From assembly GCA_938035525.1 (NCBI GenBank), contig CALHOI010000029.1:1-61238 (forward strand): a DNA stretch of 61,238 bases. The letters are read 5' to 3'. Shown piece after piece: positions 30,212 through 36,878 of this stretch. The notes under the pieces were generated by a model. The model had not been told where the DNA came from. It saw only the letters and a program-made list of their open reading frames with translations, and ran no database searches. Position numbers and translations under genes: made by a program. This stretch comes from an uncultured Granulosicoccaceae bacterium. Its GTDB lineage: Bacteria; Pseudomonadota; Gammaproteobacteria; Granulosicoccales; Granulosicoccaceae. Positions within the stretch are counted from its first letter, which is position 1. Every line of letters starts with the position of its first letter.

Positions 30212-31720
30212 TTAGGCTATCTTGTTTCGCGGCCGTAAAACACCGGCTACAAAAGCCAGAAGCAGTAAATAAAATCCAGCGCCGCCACCAGATGAGCCGC
30301 CTGAATTCGCCGCACCCACCGTAGGCACGTCGGTGCTGTTACCGCCAGCAGTTGTATTGCCAGAGGTTGCGATGACACTGCCTTGTGAGTCAGTTGATTC
30401 GCCCTCTGTTGGCTCAGTCGTTGCCTGAGCCCCGGTATCAATGCTCACCAACGGCTCTTCCTGAGTTACGCCTGTATTGTCGTTAGTGGGCTGAGAATCC
30501 AGCGTGTCGTTAAACACATTGTTGGCAGGGTCAGAATCTTTTGTTCGTGATTCAAGCCGAACTTGTAATTCGTCCATGGTGGCTGAATTTGGATTAACCA
30601 ACAAACTGAAGCTGGAGTCGGCGCGTTCTATCAGTGTGTCGCGCGTGCATCGAAGCTCTGACCCGAATTGCAGGCATTCCCAGCCGCTGTTGGCACTCAC
30701 CGATAACCAGTCTGCATCGTCGCCGAGCCGGGTGGTCAGCTTTAAGGTATTTGCGCCCAGTGCGCCAATGTTCGACACAACCAGATCTACACGGATGTTA
30801 TCTTCATTTTGTTCGCTGCTAACGGCCAGCTTCAAGTCGGTTGCATACATGTCATTGACGCTGGAAATATCACGTTCGCTTAACGCATCTCGCTGCCCTA
30901 CGGTGACACCATCAGGAACACTGATGCTGGGTTGTCCGTTGCTACTGAAAAAATACTCACCGTAGTGCATGATTGAGCCGTAGTCATACTCACTGAAATT
31001 AGCTGCACCCACATCGACCGTTTCAAAATTAATTTCTTTGCCAGTGGTGACGTTGTTCCAGTTGACTGTGACAAAGTTATCCCGATCGGGACGAGTGTGT
31101 TCGTGGAACAAGCCAATTGCATGTCCCAGTTCGTGAATGATACTGCCCACTGTGCAGGTATCGGCTAACCAGATTTCCTGCTCAGCGCCTTGTCGTCCCA
31201 CATAAGATGCGCAACCAAAACTGGATTGGAAATTTATATAGTTGTTGTACTCAGCTTCGTTGCTGGCGTCACGCATCACCAGTTTCAGCGTGGTGGTGTT
31301 GTTCCAGTGTGCAATGGCCTCAATGGCTCTGTCGCGTTGAATTTGCGATACGTCAGCGCCAAATTGATACGGCACAATACCGTCTGGCCAGCGTTCAAAA
31401 GTGCCAGACTGGCCAATGCCGCGCGCTTGAAGTGGCAGCTCGAAAGTGCCGTCGGGTGAAACCTTGCCTAACACCATGTCACCCTGGGCAACGGCGAAGC
31501 CTTGTACCACCGTGTAGTGAATACCGTTCACCACGCCAGTTATTGGCACACTACCGCCATCATCCTGAATGCCGGTGCTTTGTTTGATGGCAAACTCTTC
31601 GCCTTCCTGCGCGCTGGCATAGGGCGCCGCCGCGCATAGAGCGCAGCTCAGGAACGATGCTGCCAGCAAGTGACGGCGTTGTTTTTGACTGTTTTTTTGG
31701 TGATCGAAATGGCTGATCAT
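30212..31720 (-). CDS. Astacin-type (M12A) zinc protease with GlyGly-CTERM-like tail
   Basis: A 502-residue secreted protease. It has a basic N-terminus and signal helix ending near YASAQE, then a pro-region. The catalytic domain carries HELGHAIGLFHEH at about residues 195-207, and the Met-turn is in SIMHYGEYFF. It is followed by a CARDB-like beta domain and a Thr/Ser-rich linker. The C-terminus has a Gly/Ser-rich stretch, a hydrophobic helix and a basic end (FYLLLLAFVAGVLRPRNK). That tripartite tail matches the GlyGly-CTERM sorting class processed by rhombosortase, so surface anchoring or release through type II secretion is inferred. Confidence 0.88.
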   Translation of the reverse strand: MISHFDHQKNSQKQRRHLLAASFLSCALCAAAPYASAQEGEEFAIKQSTGIQDDGGSVPITGVVNGIHYTVVQGFAVAQGDMVLGKVSPDGTFELPLQARGIGQSGTFERWPDGIVPYQFGADVSQIQRDRAIEAIAHWNNTTTLKLVMRDASNEAEYNNYINFQSSFGCASYVGRQGAEQEIWLADTCTVGSIIHELGHAIGLFHEHTRPDRDNFVTVNWNNVTTGKEINFETVDVGAANFSEYDYGSIMHYGEYFFSSNGQPSISVPDGVTVGQRDALSERDISSVNDMYATDLKLAVSSEQNEDNIRVDLVVSNIGALGANTLKLTTRLGDDADWLSVSANSGWECLQFGSELRCTRDTLIERADSSFSLLVNPNSATMDELQVRLESRTKDSDPANNVFNDTLDSQPTNDNTGVTQEEPLVSIDTGAQATTEPTEGESTDSQGSVIATSGNTTAGGNSTDVPTVGAANSGGSSGGGAGFYLLLLAFVAGVLRPRNKIA

Positions 31721-31893
31721 GATCGCTCGCTTTCCCTGGGCCCAGCTAGGCTGTATGTGCGTTTATCGGTCAAATCGCACTCAAGTAAACTGCAGGTGCA
31801 AGAACTGGGAAAGTCAGCCGTTTTTACTGTTGCGCCTGACACTAATTAATGGGGTTATGTGACGCAGCACTCATTGCGCTGTATGCTCTGGTG

Positions 31894-33135
31894 ATGAGTG
31901 TTTCAACCCCACCAGCAGTGCCACGTACCGGTTGGAGAACGCCGGCTTTGGTGCTGGTTGCCGGGTGCCTGATCGCTATGATTGGGTTTGGCGTGCGCTC
32001 AGCGCTGGGGCTGTTTCTAGAGCCCATGACCGTAGACCGGGGCTGGACACGAGAGTCATTTGGCTTCGCGCTGGCGTTGCAGAATTTATTCTGGGGTCTT
32101 GGATTACCAATAGCCGGGGCACTGGCCGATAAATACGGCTCTTCGCGCGTCATCATGTTTGGCGCACTGACTTACGCCGCAGGGCTCTTTGGCATGACCG
32201 TGGCCGAAGCGCCATTCATGCTAAACGTGTTTGCCGGCGTGTTAAGCGGAATTGGTATTGCTTTCTCTGCGTTCACGCTTGCACTGGCATCCATGGTGCG
32301 CGTTGTCGGAGTTGAGAAGCGTGCTTTGGTGCTGGGTCTGGGAACGGCTGCCGGGTCTTTTGGGCAGGTGATTTTCTCACCCATTAGTCAGGGTTTTATT
32401 GAATACTCTGGTTGGTCTGCAACACTCACCATATTGTCTTTAACGGTGCTGTTCCTAATACCGTTGGCCATAGTGCTGCCCGCTGTGCTTAGCAGTCAAT
32501 CGGCGCAGTCGCAACATAACAACGCTAAGCAATCTTTAAAAGAAGCTGTGCGCGAAGCCATCGGGCATAAAGGGTTTGTACTACTCACCACCGGTTTTTT
32601 TGTGTGCGGGTTTCACGTGGCTTTTATAACAGTACATTTCCCAGCCTATGTTCGCGACCTTGGCCTTGACCCAAAATACGGCGCTTACAGTTTGGCTCTT
32701 ATTGGCTTGTTTAATATTGTTGGATCATTTGGCTCTGGCATAGTAGGGCAGAAATACAGCATGAAGATGAGTCTATCGACCATTTATTTTCTGCGAGCCT
32801 GCGTCATCCTGGCCTTGCTGTTGTTACCCAAAACACCTCTGGTGATATTGTTGTTTGCCAGCGTTATGGGCATATTGTGGCTATCCACCGTACCGCTCAC
32901 CACCGGCATCATTGCGCAAGTGTTTGGCGTGCAATACATGGCAACCTTATTCGGGATTGTTTTTTTAAGTCACCAAATCGGTAGCTTCATTGGCGTATGG
33001 ATGGGCGGTGTACTTTACGATCAAACCGGCAGCTACAACGGCATGTGGTGGGCGGGTATTTTCTTTGGCGTGCTGGCAGCGTTAATCCATTTACCCATTA
33101 ATGAAAAACCGTTGGCTCGGCTTAGTGCTGCTTAG
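31894..33135 (+). CDS. Major facilitator superfamily transporter
   Basis: A 413-residue inner-membrane protein with 12 predicted helices in two halves. The likely start is the ATG at 31894; the frame is open to 31849. The pattern GLFLEPMTVDRGWTRESFGFALALQNLFWGL resembles monocarboxylate/oxalate-formate type MFS carriers. Substrate unknown. It is the last core-looking gene before the accessory island, and its stop is only 28 bp before the first cassette gene. Confidence 0.88.
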   Translation: MSVSTPPAVPRTGWRTPALVLVAGCLIAMIGFGVRSALGLFLEPMTVDRGWTRESFGFALALQNLFWGLGLPIAGALADKYGSSRVIMFGALTYAAGLFGMTVAEAPFMLNVFAGVLSGIGIAFSAFTLALASMVRVVGVEKRALVLGLGTAAGSFGQVIFSPISQGFIEYSGWSATLTILSLTVLFLIPLAIVLPAVLSSQSAQSQHNNAKQSLKEAVREAIGHKGFVLLTTGFFVCGFHVAFITVHFPAYVRDLGLDPKYGAYSLALIGLFNIVGSFGSGIVGQKYSMKMSLSTIYFLRACVILALLLLPKTPLVILLFASVMGILWLSTVPLTTGIIAQVFGVQYMATLFGIVFLSHQIGSFIGVWMGGVLYDQTGSYNGMWWAGIFFGVLAALIHLPINEKPLARLSAA

Positions 33136-33163
33136 GTTGGTATTTTCAACTTGAAGGGCAGCG

Positions 33164-33436
33164 ATGGAGAAGGATTTTATTGAGCGTGTATTGAAAAAAT
33201 CGGGTACATTTAATAACGGAAGATACGATAATGAATTCGCCGACCATATCAATTCATTTTTTGGAGCTGGTGAATATGAGAATACTATTCTTTTACTCGA
33301 AGTGCCAATGCATCAAGATATTCCCATAGATATTTATAATAATGTGTTTGAAGGGACAGCAAGTCACTTGGTATCCAGCGCTTTTCTGATTTATGAAGAA
33401 CTAGATAATCTAAGTTCGTCTTCAAGTGCTAATTAG
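33164..33436 (+). CDS. Small acidic protein of unknown function (cassette 1)
   Basis: A 90-residue soluble, acidic protein without a family I recognise; it ends in a Ser run. The base composition is richer in A/T than its upstream neighbour. Its stop lies 15 bp before the first attC site, the usual spacing for a gene in an integron cassette, so it is read as the first cassette gene. Its 5' boundary with the MFS gene has no visible attC or attI site. Confidence 0.6.
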   Translation: MEKDFIERVLKKSGTFNNGRYDNEFADHINSFFGAGEYENTILLLEVPMHQDIPIDIYNNVFEGTASHLVSSAFLIYEELDNLSSSSSAN

Positions 33437-33451
33437 TTTATTAGACGCGCT

Positions 33452-33550
33452 GTCTAACAGTACCGTGAACTCGACGGTTGCAATTGCAAAGCAACCCGGT
33501 ACGCCAGAACGCTTAGCAATTGCAACTGCAAGTTACGGAAGTTGTTAGGC
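33452..33550 (+). other. attC1 integron recombination site
   Basis: It begins with R'' GTCTAAC (33452-33458) and ends with R' GTTAGGC (33544-33550). Inside, CCGTGAACT pairs with AGTTACGG except for one extra G on the left arm, the expected extrahelical base. The central arms GTTGCAATTGC and GCAATTGCAAC pair almost perfectly around a loop. This box, spacer, bulge and central-stem architecture is diagnostic of a cassette attC site. Confidence 0.85.
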
Positions 33551-33665
33551 GTATCAATTTGCACTTCATATGAGATCTTGAATATTCAATTTGATAAGGT
33601 GCTGATTATTGGCGCTTTATTGAGGTTTTGGCGATATACCTTCAGGCAATGCTAAAATTATAGAT

Positions 33666-33881
33666 ATGATTGATTGGTCCACATGTGAGTACGTCCAGCA
33701 AAGCCCAGAGCGCGTCAGTGGTGTATGGGTTTTCGAAGGAACACGCGTACCAGTATCAGCACTATTTGAAAATCTGGAGGATGGAGCTCAGATTAACGAG
33801 TTTGTTGAATGGTTTCCAGGGGTCTCCATCGAACAGGTTAAAGGTGTGCTCGAACATGCTGCGCGAAGTTCGGCTGCGTAA
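33666..33881 (+). CDS. DUF433 antitoxin-like protein (cassette 2)
   Basis: A 71-residue protein with the DUF433 pattern: an N-terminal region with GVWVFEGTRVPVSALFENLEDG, then a winged-helix-like segment ending in WFPGVSIEQVKGVLEHA. DUF433 proteins usually precede a PIN-like DUF5615 gene and are taken as antitoxins. The partner starts four bases after the stop. The pair sits between attC1 and attC2, and toxin-antitoxin pairs are common cassette cargo. Confidence 0.85.
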   Translation: MIDWSTCEYVQQSPERVSGVWVFEGTRVPVSALFENLEDGAQINEFVEWFPGVSIEQVKGVLEHAARSSAA

Positions 33882-33884
33882 CCA

Positions 33885-34205
33885 TTGAAAGTACTATTTG
33901 ATCAAGGCACGCCAGTTCCTCTGCGTAAAGACCTCAAACTGCACGAAGTTTCCACAGCTCACGAGTTGGGTTGGTCTATGCTGGAGAACGGTGAGTTGTT
34001 ATCGGCGGCCGAAAACGACGGCTTCGATATTTTCGTAACCACTGATCGTAACCTGCAGTATCAGCAAAATCTTTCTGACCGACAAATATCGGTTGTTGTG
34101 ATATCAACGACCAGTTGGCCTAGAATTAAAACTGTAGTAAATATCGTGGTCTCTGCGATAAATGCGGCAAGTCCGAATTCTTTTGTTGAAGTTGAAATTC
34201 CGTAA
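33885..34205 (+). CDS. DUF5615 PIN-like toxin (cassette 2)
   Basis: A 106-residue protein starting with TTG. It opens with VLFDQGTPVPLRK (early Asp of the PIN-like fold) and carries GFDIFVTTDRNLQYQQN with paired Asp. The segment ISVVVISTTSW follows. This is the DUF5615 (Mut7-C/PIN-like) fold, a predicted ribonuclease toxin partner of DUF433. It overlaps nothing and is followed 53 bp later by attC2. Confidence 0.85.
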   Translation: MKVLFDQGTPVPLRKDLKLHEVSTAHELGWSMLENGELLSAAENDGFDIFVTTDRNLQYQQNLSDRQISVVVISTTSWPRIKTVVNIVVSAINAASPNSFVEVEIP

Positions 34206-34257
34206 TTCACCAGCAACAAGTACTCTTACAATAGCAGCTTGCACATTATTCATCAGC

Positions 34258-34361
34258 GCCTAACATTTCAATGCAGGCGAACAGATTGCGCTCAGGTCGC
34301 AACCTTAAATACGTCAGAACGCGCCCTAAGCGCAACTGTCGCTGATTGTATGTTATTAGAC
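34258..34361 (+). other. attC2 integron recombination site
   Basis: R'' GCCTAAC (34258-34264) and an R' box in which GTTA is followed by an extra TTA (34353-34361). CAATGCAG on the left pairs with CTGATTG on the right except for one extra G. The centre TTGCGCT pairs with AGCGCAA. The central sequence around AGAACGCGC is shared with attC3. The site is 104 bp and in the same orientation as attC1. Confidence 0.8.
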
Positions 34362-34478
34362 CTACTGAGCAGATAAAACACTCATGCGCAACGGTGAGTG
34401 CCTCACAATGCGCATAAGTGGCAAGTGCGGCGGCAGTTACACTTATCTATTCAATTTGATTCGGAAGAGAGGAAGAGA

Positions 34479-34649
34479 ATGCACATTGGTTTACGGTTAT
34501 TCATTGCGCTACTCATCATAGTATTCGGTGTGCTTCAGGCCGGGGTCGTCGCTGGTGTGTCGCCAATAATGAGACCCATCGTTCTATTGGTAACGCTTGG
34601 TCTTTTGTTATTCTTTTGGCATAAGACAAAGCCTGACGTAGGGTCGTAA
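34479..34649 (+). CDS. Small two-helix membrane protein (cassette 3)
   Basis: A 56-residue protein with two hydrophobic helices (about residues 5-25 and 32-47) and a short charged end. The start ATG at 34479 follows a strong purine-rich GAGAGGAAGAGA site; an upstream in-frame start at 34398 is unlikely. Function unknown. It is followed 10 bp later by a lipoprotein gene, so the two form one cassette between attC2 and attC3. Confidence 0.6.
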   Translation: MHIGLRLFIALLIIVFGVLQAGVVAGVSPIMRPIVLLVTLGLLLFFWHKTKPDVGS

Positions 34650-34659
34650 TTCTAAAATT

Positions 34660-35307
34660 ATGAATAGAATTTTACGAATCATCTCTGTTGTTTTAGTAAA
34701 AAATATGGCGGTGCAAATAGCTTGCCTCTGCGTTTTGTTTTCATGCGCGTTTACACCAGCTCTTTACAAAGAAAAATCAAACATCTACGTAGAAGAAATA
34801 TCCTCATTGTGGGTTACGGAAGATGAAGCGAGTATTGTTGTACTGACTCCCAAATATCACTACGTTTTTGAAGCCCCTCCGCTCATAATGGCTTCGCTGA
34901 AATCGGACTTTGCACGTAAAGTCAACGCGAGATTTGATCGATTTCATGTAGGCAAGAACAACGGAATTACCGGTCAAGTTTTACTCAAGGTTCTTCAGGT
35001 GACTGAAACTGAATTTCAAAGCGCTCGTACGTTAGGGTATAAAGGGAGCACTACTGATGAAATAGGAGCGTATGTGGTTGTAAATGGTGTACGTTATTTA
35101 TCAAATAACGATACTCCGAGAACCCAGCCATATTATCTGAACAAGAAGCATGAAATAGAAGTTAGTGAGTCGAGCCCAATACTAGATAGTGCTGTTAGCG
35201 CAGCTCTAACACCAATTGCGATAGTTGGGGATGGAGTTTTAATGTTAGGAGGTCTAGTGTTAACCCCAATTATATTACCCGTTATTAGCGCAATACATGA
35301 GCCCTAA
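34660..35307 (+). CDS. Putative lipoprotein of unknown function (cassette 3)
   Basis: A 215-residue protein with an N-terminal hydrophobic helix ending in a lipobox-like LFSC, and a second hydrophobic stretch near the C-terminus (PIAIVGDGVLMLGGLVLTP). The middle is mixed alpha/beta without a family I recognise. The codons are A/T-rich compared with the core genes. There is no clear ribosome-binding site, so it may be coupled to the small membrane protein just upstream. Confidence 0.6.
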   Translation: MNRILRIISVVLVKNMAVQIACLCVLFSCAFTPALYKEKSNIYVEEISSLWVTEDEASIVVLTPKYHYVFEAPPLIMASLKSDFARKVNARFDRFHVGKNNGITGQVLLKVLQVTETEFQSARTLGYKGSTTDEIGAYVVVNGVRYLSNNDTPRTQPYYLNKKHEIEVSESSPILDSAVSAALTPIAIVGDGVLMLGGLVLTPIILPVISAIHEP

Positions 35308-35380
35308 AAATTGTTCTATTAATATAATCGAACTACAAATGATGCAGGTCAATGAATAGACTAAATGTGTGTAATCGCAC

Positions 35381-35477
35381 ACCTAACATGCCGCTTCAGC
35401 AATCGGTTGCGATCAGCGCTCAACCCCAAACCTTAGAACGCGCACTGAGCGCAACCGTTGCGGAGCTGGTACTGGGC
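35381..35477 (+). other. attC3, degenerate integron site
   Basis: Left box ACCTAAC (35381-35387) is intact, and the arm GCAATCGGTTGCG pairs with CGCAACCGTTGC except for one extra T. The central AGAACGCGC is shared with attC2. The right box reads ACTGGGC (35471-35477) where GTTAGGC is expected, so the cleavage bases are lost and the site is probably dead. It marks the end of the recognisable array. Confidence 0.65.
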
Positions 35478-35902
35478 CTTTCACCCTGGGCGATCCAGCG
35501 GCTGCTGCTAAGACGTGTGTGTTGGCATCAGAGATTACCTAGCACCACCCAGCTGGGGCAGTTCTAAAATGTTAAGTCGTCACAATAACTAAAAATAACT
35601 GTTGAAGATTTATTTTAATAACATTAGTATTGCAACCATGATGAATATCCAGATAACAAAACAACTCAGCAACCCGACCTGTCGCCATAATTTTATGGAG
35701 TCGGATCTGAGTGCGCGGGTGTATATGCGGGAATAGTTATCTAGTAGTTCTTTTTTTAGTTTGCTATTAAACCCGCTCCTCGAAGCGGGTTTTTTCGTTT
35801 CTGGGCCTATAAAAATAGGTAAAAAAACACAGAACGATAATTAAGCACAATGAATAAATAACGATGACTTAGAGATAGAAAATGAAATGATTTAACTATA
35901 AA
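35478..35902. other. Non-coding junction between cassette array and tRNA array
   Basis: About 425 bases without a convincing gene. It includes an A/T-rich stretch with a possible 32-residue frame (35638-35736) that has no ribosome-binding site, a strong hairpin terminator, a small palindrome (CCTAT/ATAGG at about 35806-35820), and then A-rich DNA before tRNA-Asn. The tRNA array's promoter should lie after the terminator, but I see no clear -35/-10 pair. Confidence 0.5.
35769..35796 (+). terminator. Intrinsic terminator before tRNA array
   Basis: Nine-pair stem AAACCCGCT (35769-35777) with AGCGGGTTT (35784-35792), six-base loop, ending in a run of T. It insulates the tRNA array from cassette transcription. 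Confidence 0.85.
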
Positions 35903-35980
35903 TGCCGGTTAGCACTCTTGGTGAGCGCGTCGCACTGTTAATGCGAAATGAGGTCAGTTCGATCCTGACACCGGCAGCCA
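35903..35980 (+). tRNA. tRNA-Asn (GTT)
   Basis: Acceptor TGCCGGT/ACCGGCA, discriminator G and encoded CCA. The anticodon stem TCGCA/TGCGA encloses loop CTGTTAA with anticodon GTT. T arm GTCAG-TTCGATC-CTGAC is perfect. The D stem has one A-C mismatch. It is the first member of the array and looks functional. Confidence 0.88.
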
Positions 35981-35999
35981 AACAATAGAAAAGGCATTT

Positions 36000-36075
36000 T
36001 GCAACGTGGTGTAGTTGGTAACACGCGGGACTTTGAATGAAAGAATCGCTGCATCTTATCCAGCCTTTGCTGCCA
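36000..36075 (+). pseudogene. tRNA-Gln (TTG)-like, broken 3' half
   Basis: Exactly 76 bases, with a good D arm (GTGT-AGTTGGTA-ACAC), anticodon loop CTTTGAA (anticodon TTG) and encoded CCA. The 3' side of the anticodon stem reads TGAAA where TCCCG is needed, and the T loop reads ATCTTAT instead of TTCGAnn. The acceptor has two mismatches. It keeps full length but cannot form a normal tRNA; it may be decayed or a non-canonical RNA. Confidence 0.6.
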
Positions 36076-36130
36076 TTTTCTAAATTAATTTAACTGTTTG
36101 AAACGGCCACGTTTTTTATAAACGAATTTT

Positions 36131-36206
36131 GCCGATGGGTTCCTGCGGCCGGGAAATCTGCCTGTCTAGTAGATCGTAGCGAGTTCGATTCTCGTCATCG
36201 GCGCCA
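36131..36206 (+). tRNA. tRNA-Asp (GTC)
   Basis: A complete 76-base cloverleaf: acceptor GCCGATG/CATCGGC, D stem TTCC/GGAA, anticodon stem TCTGC/GTAGA around CTGTCTA (anticodon GTC), T arm GCGAG-TTCGATT-CTCGT, discriminator G and encoded CCA. Unusual points are G instead of U at position 8 and U at position 37. Confidence 0.82.
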
Positions 36207-36373
36207 ATTAGAAGCCAACCTGAGTTGTTGGTGGATGATCTTTTACAACTAGGGGTGTTGCGCGAGTAGCACAAGAAAGTAGGTCTGGGCTAATGCCCGG
36301 GTAACCCATTTTCGGTGTGCTGCTCGCTGTGCGTTGAGGTGTTAGGTCATGTCCAGCCAGTACCATCAGTTAC
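36207..36373 (+). other. Structured spacer within the tRNA array
   Basis: No tRNA found here, but strong pairing is present. An 11-bp stem (36262-36272 with 36317-36327, one G-U) encloses a 6-bp hairpin (36285-36290 with 36295-36300, loop TAAT). Another stem AGTTGT/ACAACT lies upstream near 36225-36249. A GTTAGGT box at 36340-36346 recalls an attC R' box, but no matching left box is present. It may be an unknown RNA or a decayed tRNA. Confidence 0.4.
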
Positions 36374-36449
36374 GGAGCTTAGACCGATCGGCTTAGGTAC
36401 CGGTCTTTTAAACCGGCTTTGGTGGGTTCGATTCCCACAGGCTCCACCA
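36374..36449 (+). tRNA. tRNA-Lys (TTT)
   Basis: A 76-base tRNA: acceptor GGAGCTT/AGGCTCC, anticodon stem CCGGT/ACCGG around CTTTTAA (anticodon TTT), T arm GTGGG-TTCGATT-CCCAC, discriminator A and encoded CCA. This is the best-conserved member of the array. tRNA-Lys(UUU) is a classic target of anticodon nucleases such as PrrC. Confidence 0.9.
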
Positions 36450-36478
36450 GTATTTACGAAAGTGATTCGTCAGTAAGT

Positions 36479-36549
36479 ATTTCGCCCTAGTGATAGGGCG
36501 TTGGTCTCCAAAACCGAAAGCTAGAGTTCGACTCTACGGCGGAGTTCCA
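36479..36549 (+). pseudogene. tRNA-Trp (CCA)-like, minimal arms
   Basis: A 71-base element with acceptor ATTTCGC/GCGGAGT (two wobbles) and anticodon arm TTGGT-CTCCAAA-ACCGA (anticodon CCA). The 3' end is TCCA. The D arm is CCTA-GTGA-TAGG directly after the acceptor, lacking the usual linker and the GG pair. The T arm closes as TAGAG-TTCGA-CTCTA with a five-base loop. The D-loop/T-loop contact would be absent. Confidence 0.6.
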
Positions 36550-36593
36550 ACAATACGTCTGATGCTTTTTACACACCCCTAGTTACCTATTTT

Positions 36594-36667
36594 ACGCCTC
36601 TACCAATTGGCAGAGGCACATGGTTTAAGCCCTCGCTAGGCGAGTTCGACTCTCGTCCGGCGCACCA
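36594..36667 (+). pseudogene. tRNA-Leu (TAA)-like element
   Basis: It has a normal T arm (GCGAG-TTCGACT-CTCGT) and an encoded ACCA end. A D-arm-like hairpin (CTCT/AGAG around ACCAATTGGC) and a loop TTTAAGC, which would present anticodon TAA, are also present. The anticodon stem pairs at only three of five positions, only four acceptor pairs form (ACGCC side with GGCGC side), and there is no long variable arm. Identity is tentative. Confidence 0.5.
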
Positions 36668-36673
36668 GATGTT

Positions 36674-36760
36674 AGCGGGTAGCGCGCAGGGCGCGAGTAA
36701 TTTTTGAAAACTTGGCTGGTGGATAAGATCGCTAATGGTTCAATTTAATACCCACTGCCA
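36674..36760 (+). pseudogene. tRNA-like element with decayed anticodon and T arms
   Basis: Acceptor AGCGGGT/ACCCACT (one C-A mismatch), discriminator G and encoded CCA, with a short D hairpin GCGC/GCGC. The loop region TTTTTGAAAA could show TTG or TTT, and the T-loop sequence TTCAATT lacks a pairing stem. It is six bases after the previous element and five before the next. Amino-acid identity cannot be assigned. Confidence 0.45.
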
Positions 36761-36765
36761 ATATT

Positions 36766-36853
36766 GGAAGGTAAATCGGTCAGAGTGCTGGATCTGTTTG
36801 CCAAACAGACTGTGCGGTAGTGGCATCGGTTTCGATTACCGTGTCTTCCGCCG
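36766..36853 (+). tRNA. tRNA with Gly anticodon (GCC) and long variable arm
   Basis: An 88-base cloverleaf: acceptor GGAAGGT/GTCTTCC (two wobbles), anticodon stem TCTGT/ACAGA around TTGCCAA (anticodon GCC), four-pair T stem CGGT/ACCG with loop TTCGATT, and discriminator G. A 16-base variable region can form a TGC/GCA stem. Long variable arm, GGAAG acceptor and discriminator G are tRNA-Ser features; glycine tRNAs lack the arm. The 3' end is encoded as CCG, not CCA. It ends 25 bp before the HNH gene. Confidence 0.55.
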
Positions 36854-36878
36854 ATGTTGAAACAAGTGAGTTAGCACG

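Noticed and set aside
33136-35480. Integron integrase gene or attI site
   Set aside because: No tyrosine-recombinase frame on either strand and no attI-like site next to the first cassette.
35352-35567. Open frame of 71 codons
   Set aside because: It lies across attC3 and its flanks; the sequence is explained by the paired arms of the recombination site.
35638-35736. Possible 32-residue peptide before the tRNA array
   Set aside because: No ribosome-binding site, no family, and a short random frame is expected at this length.
36207-36346. A fourth attC site inside the tRNA array
   Set aside because: A GTTAGGT box is present on the right but no matching left box, and the stem does not have the attC order of boxes.
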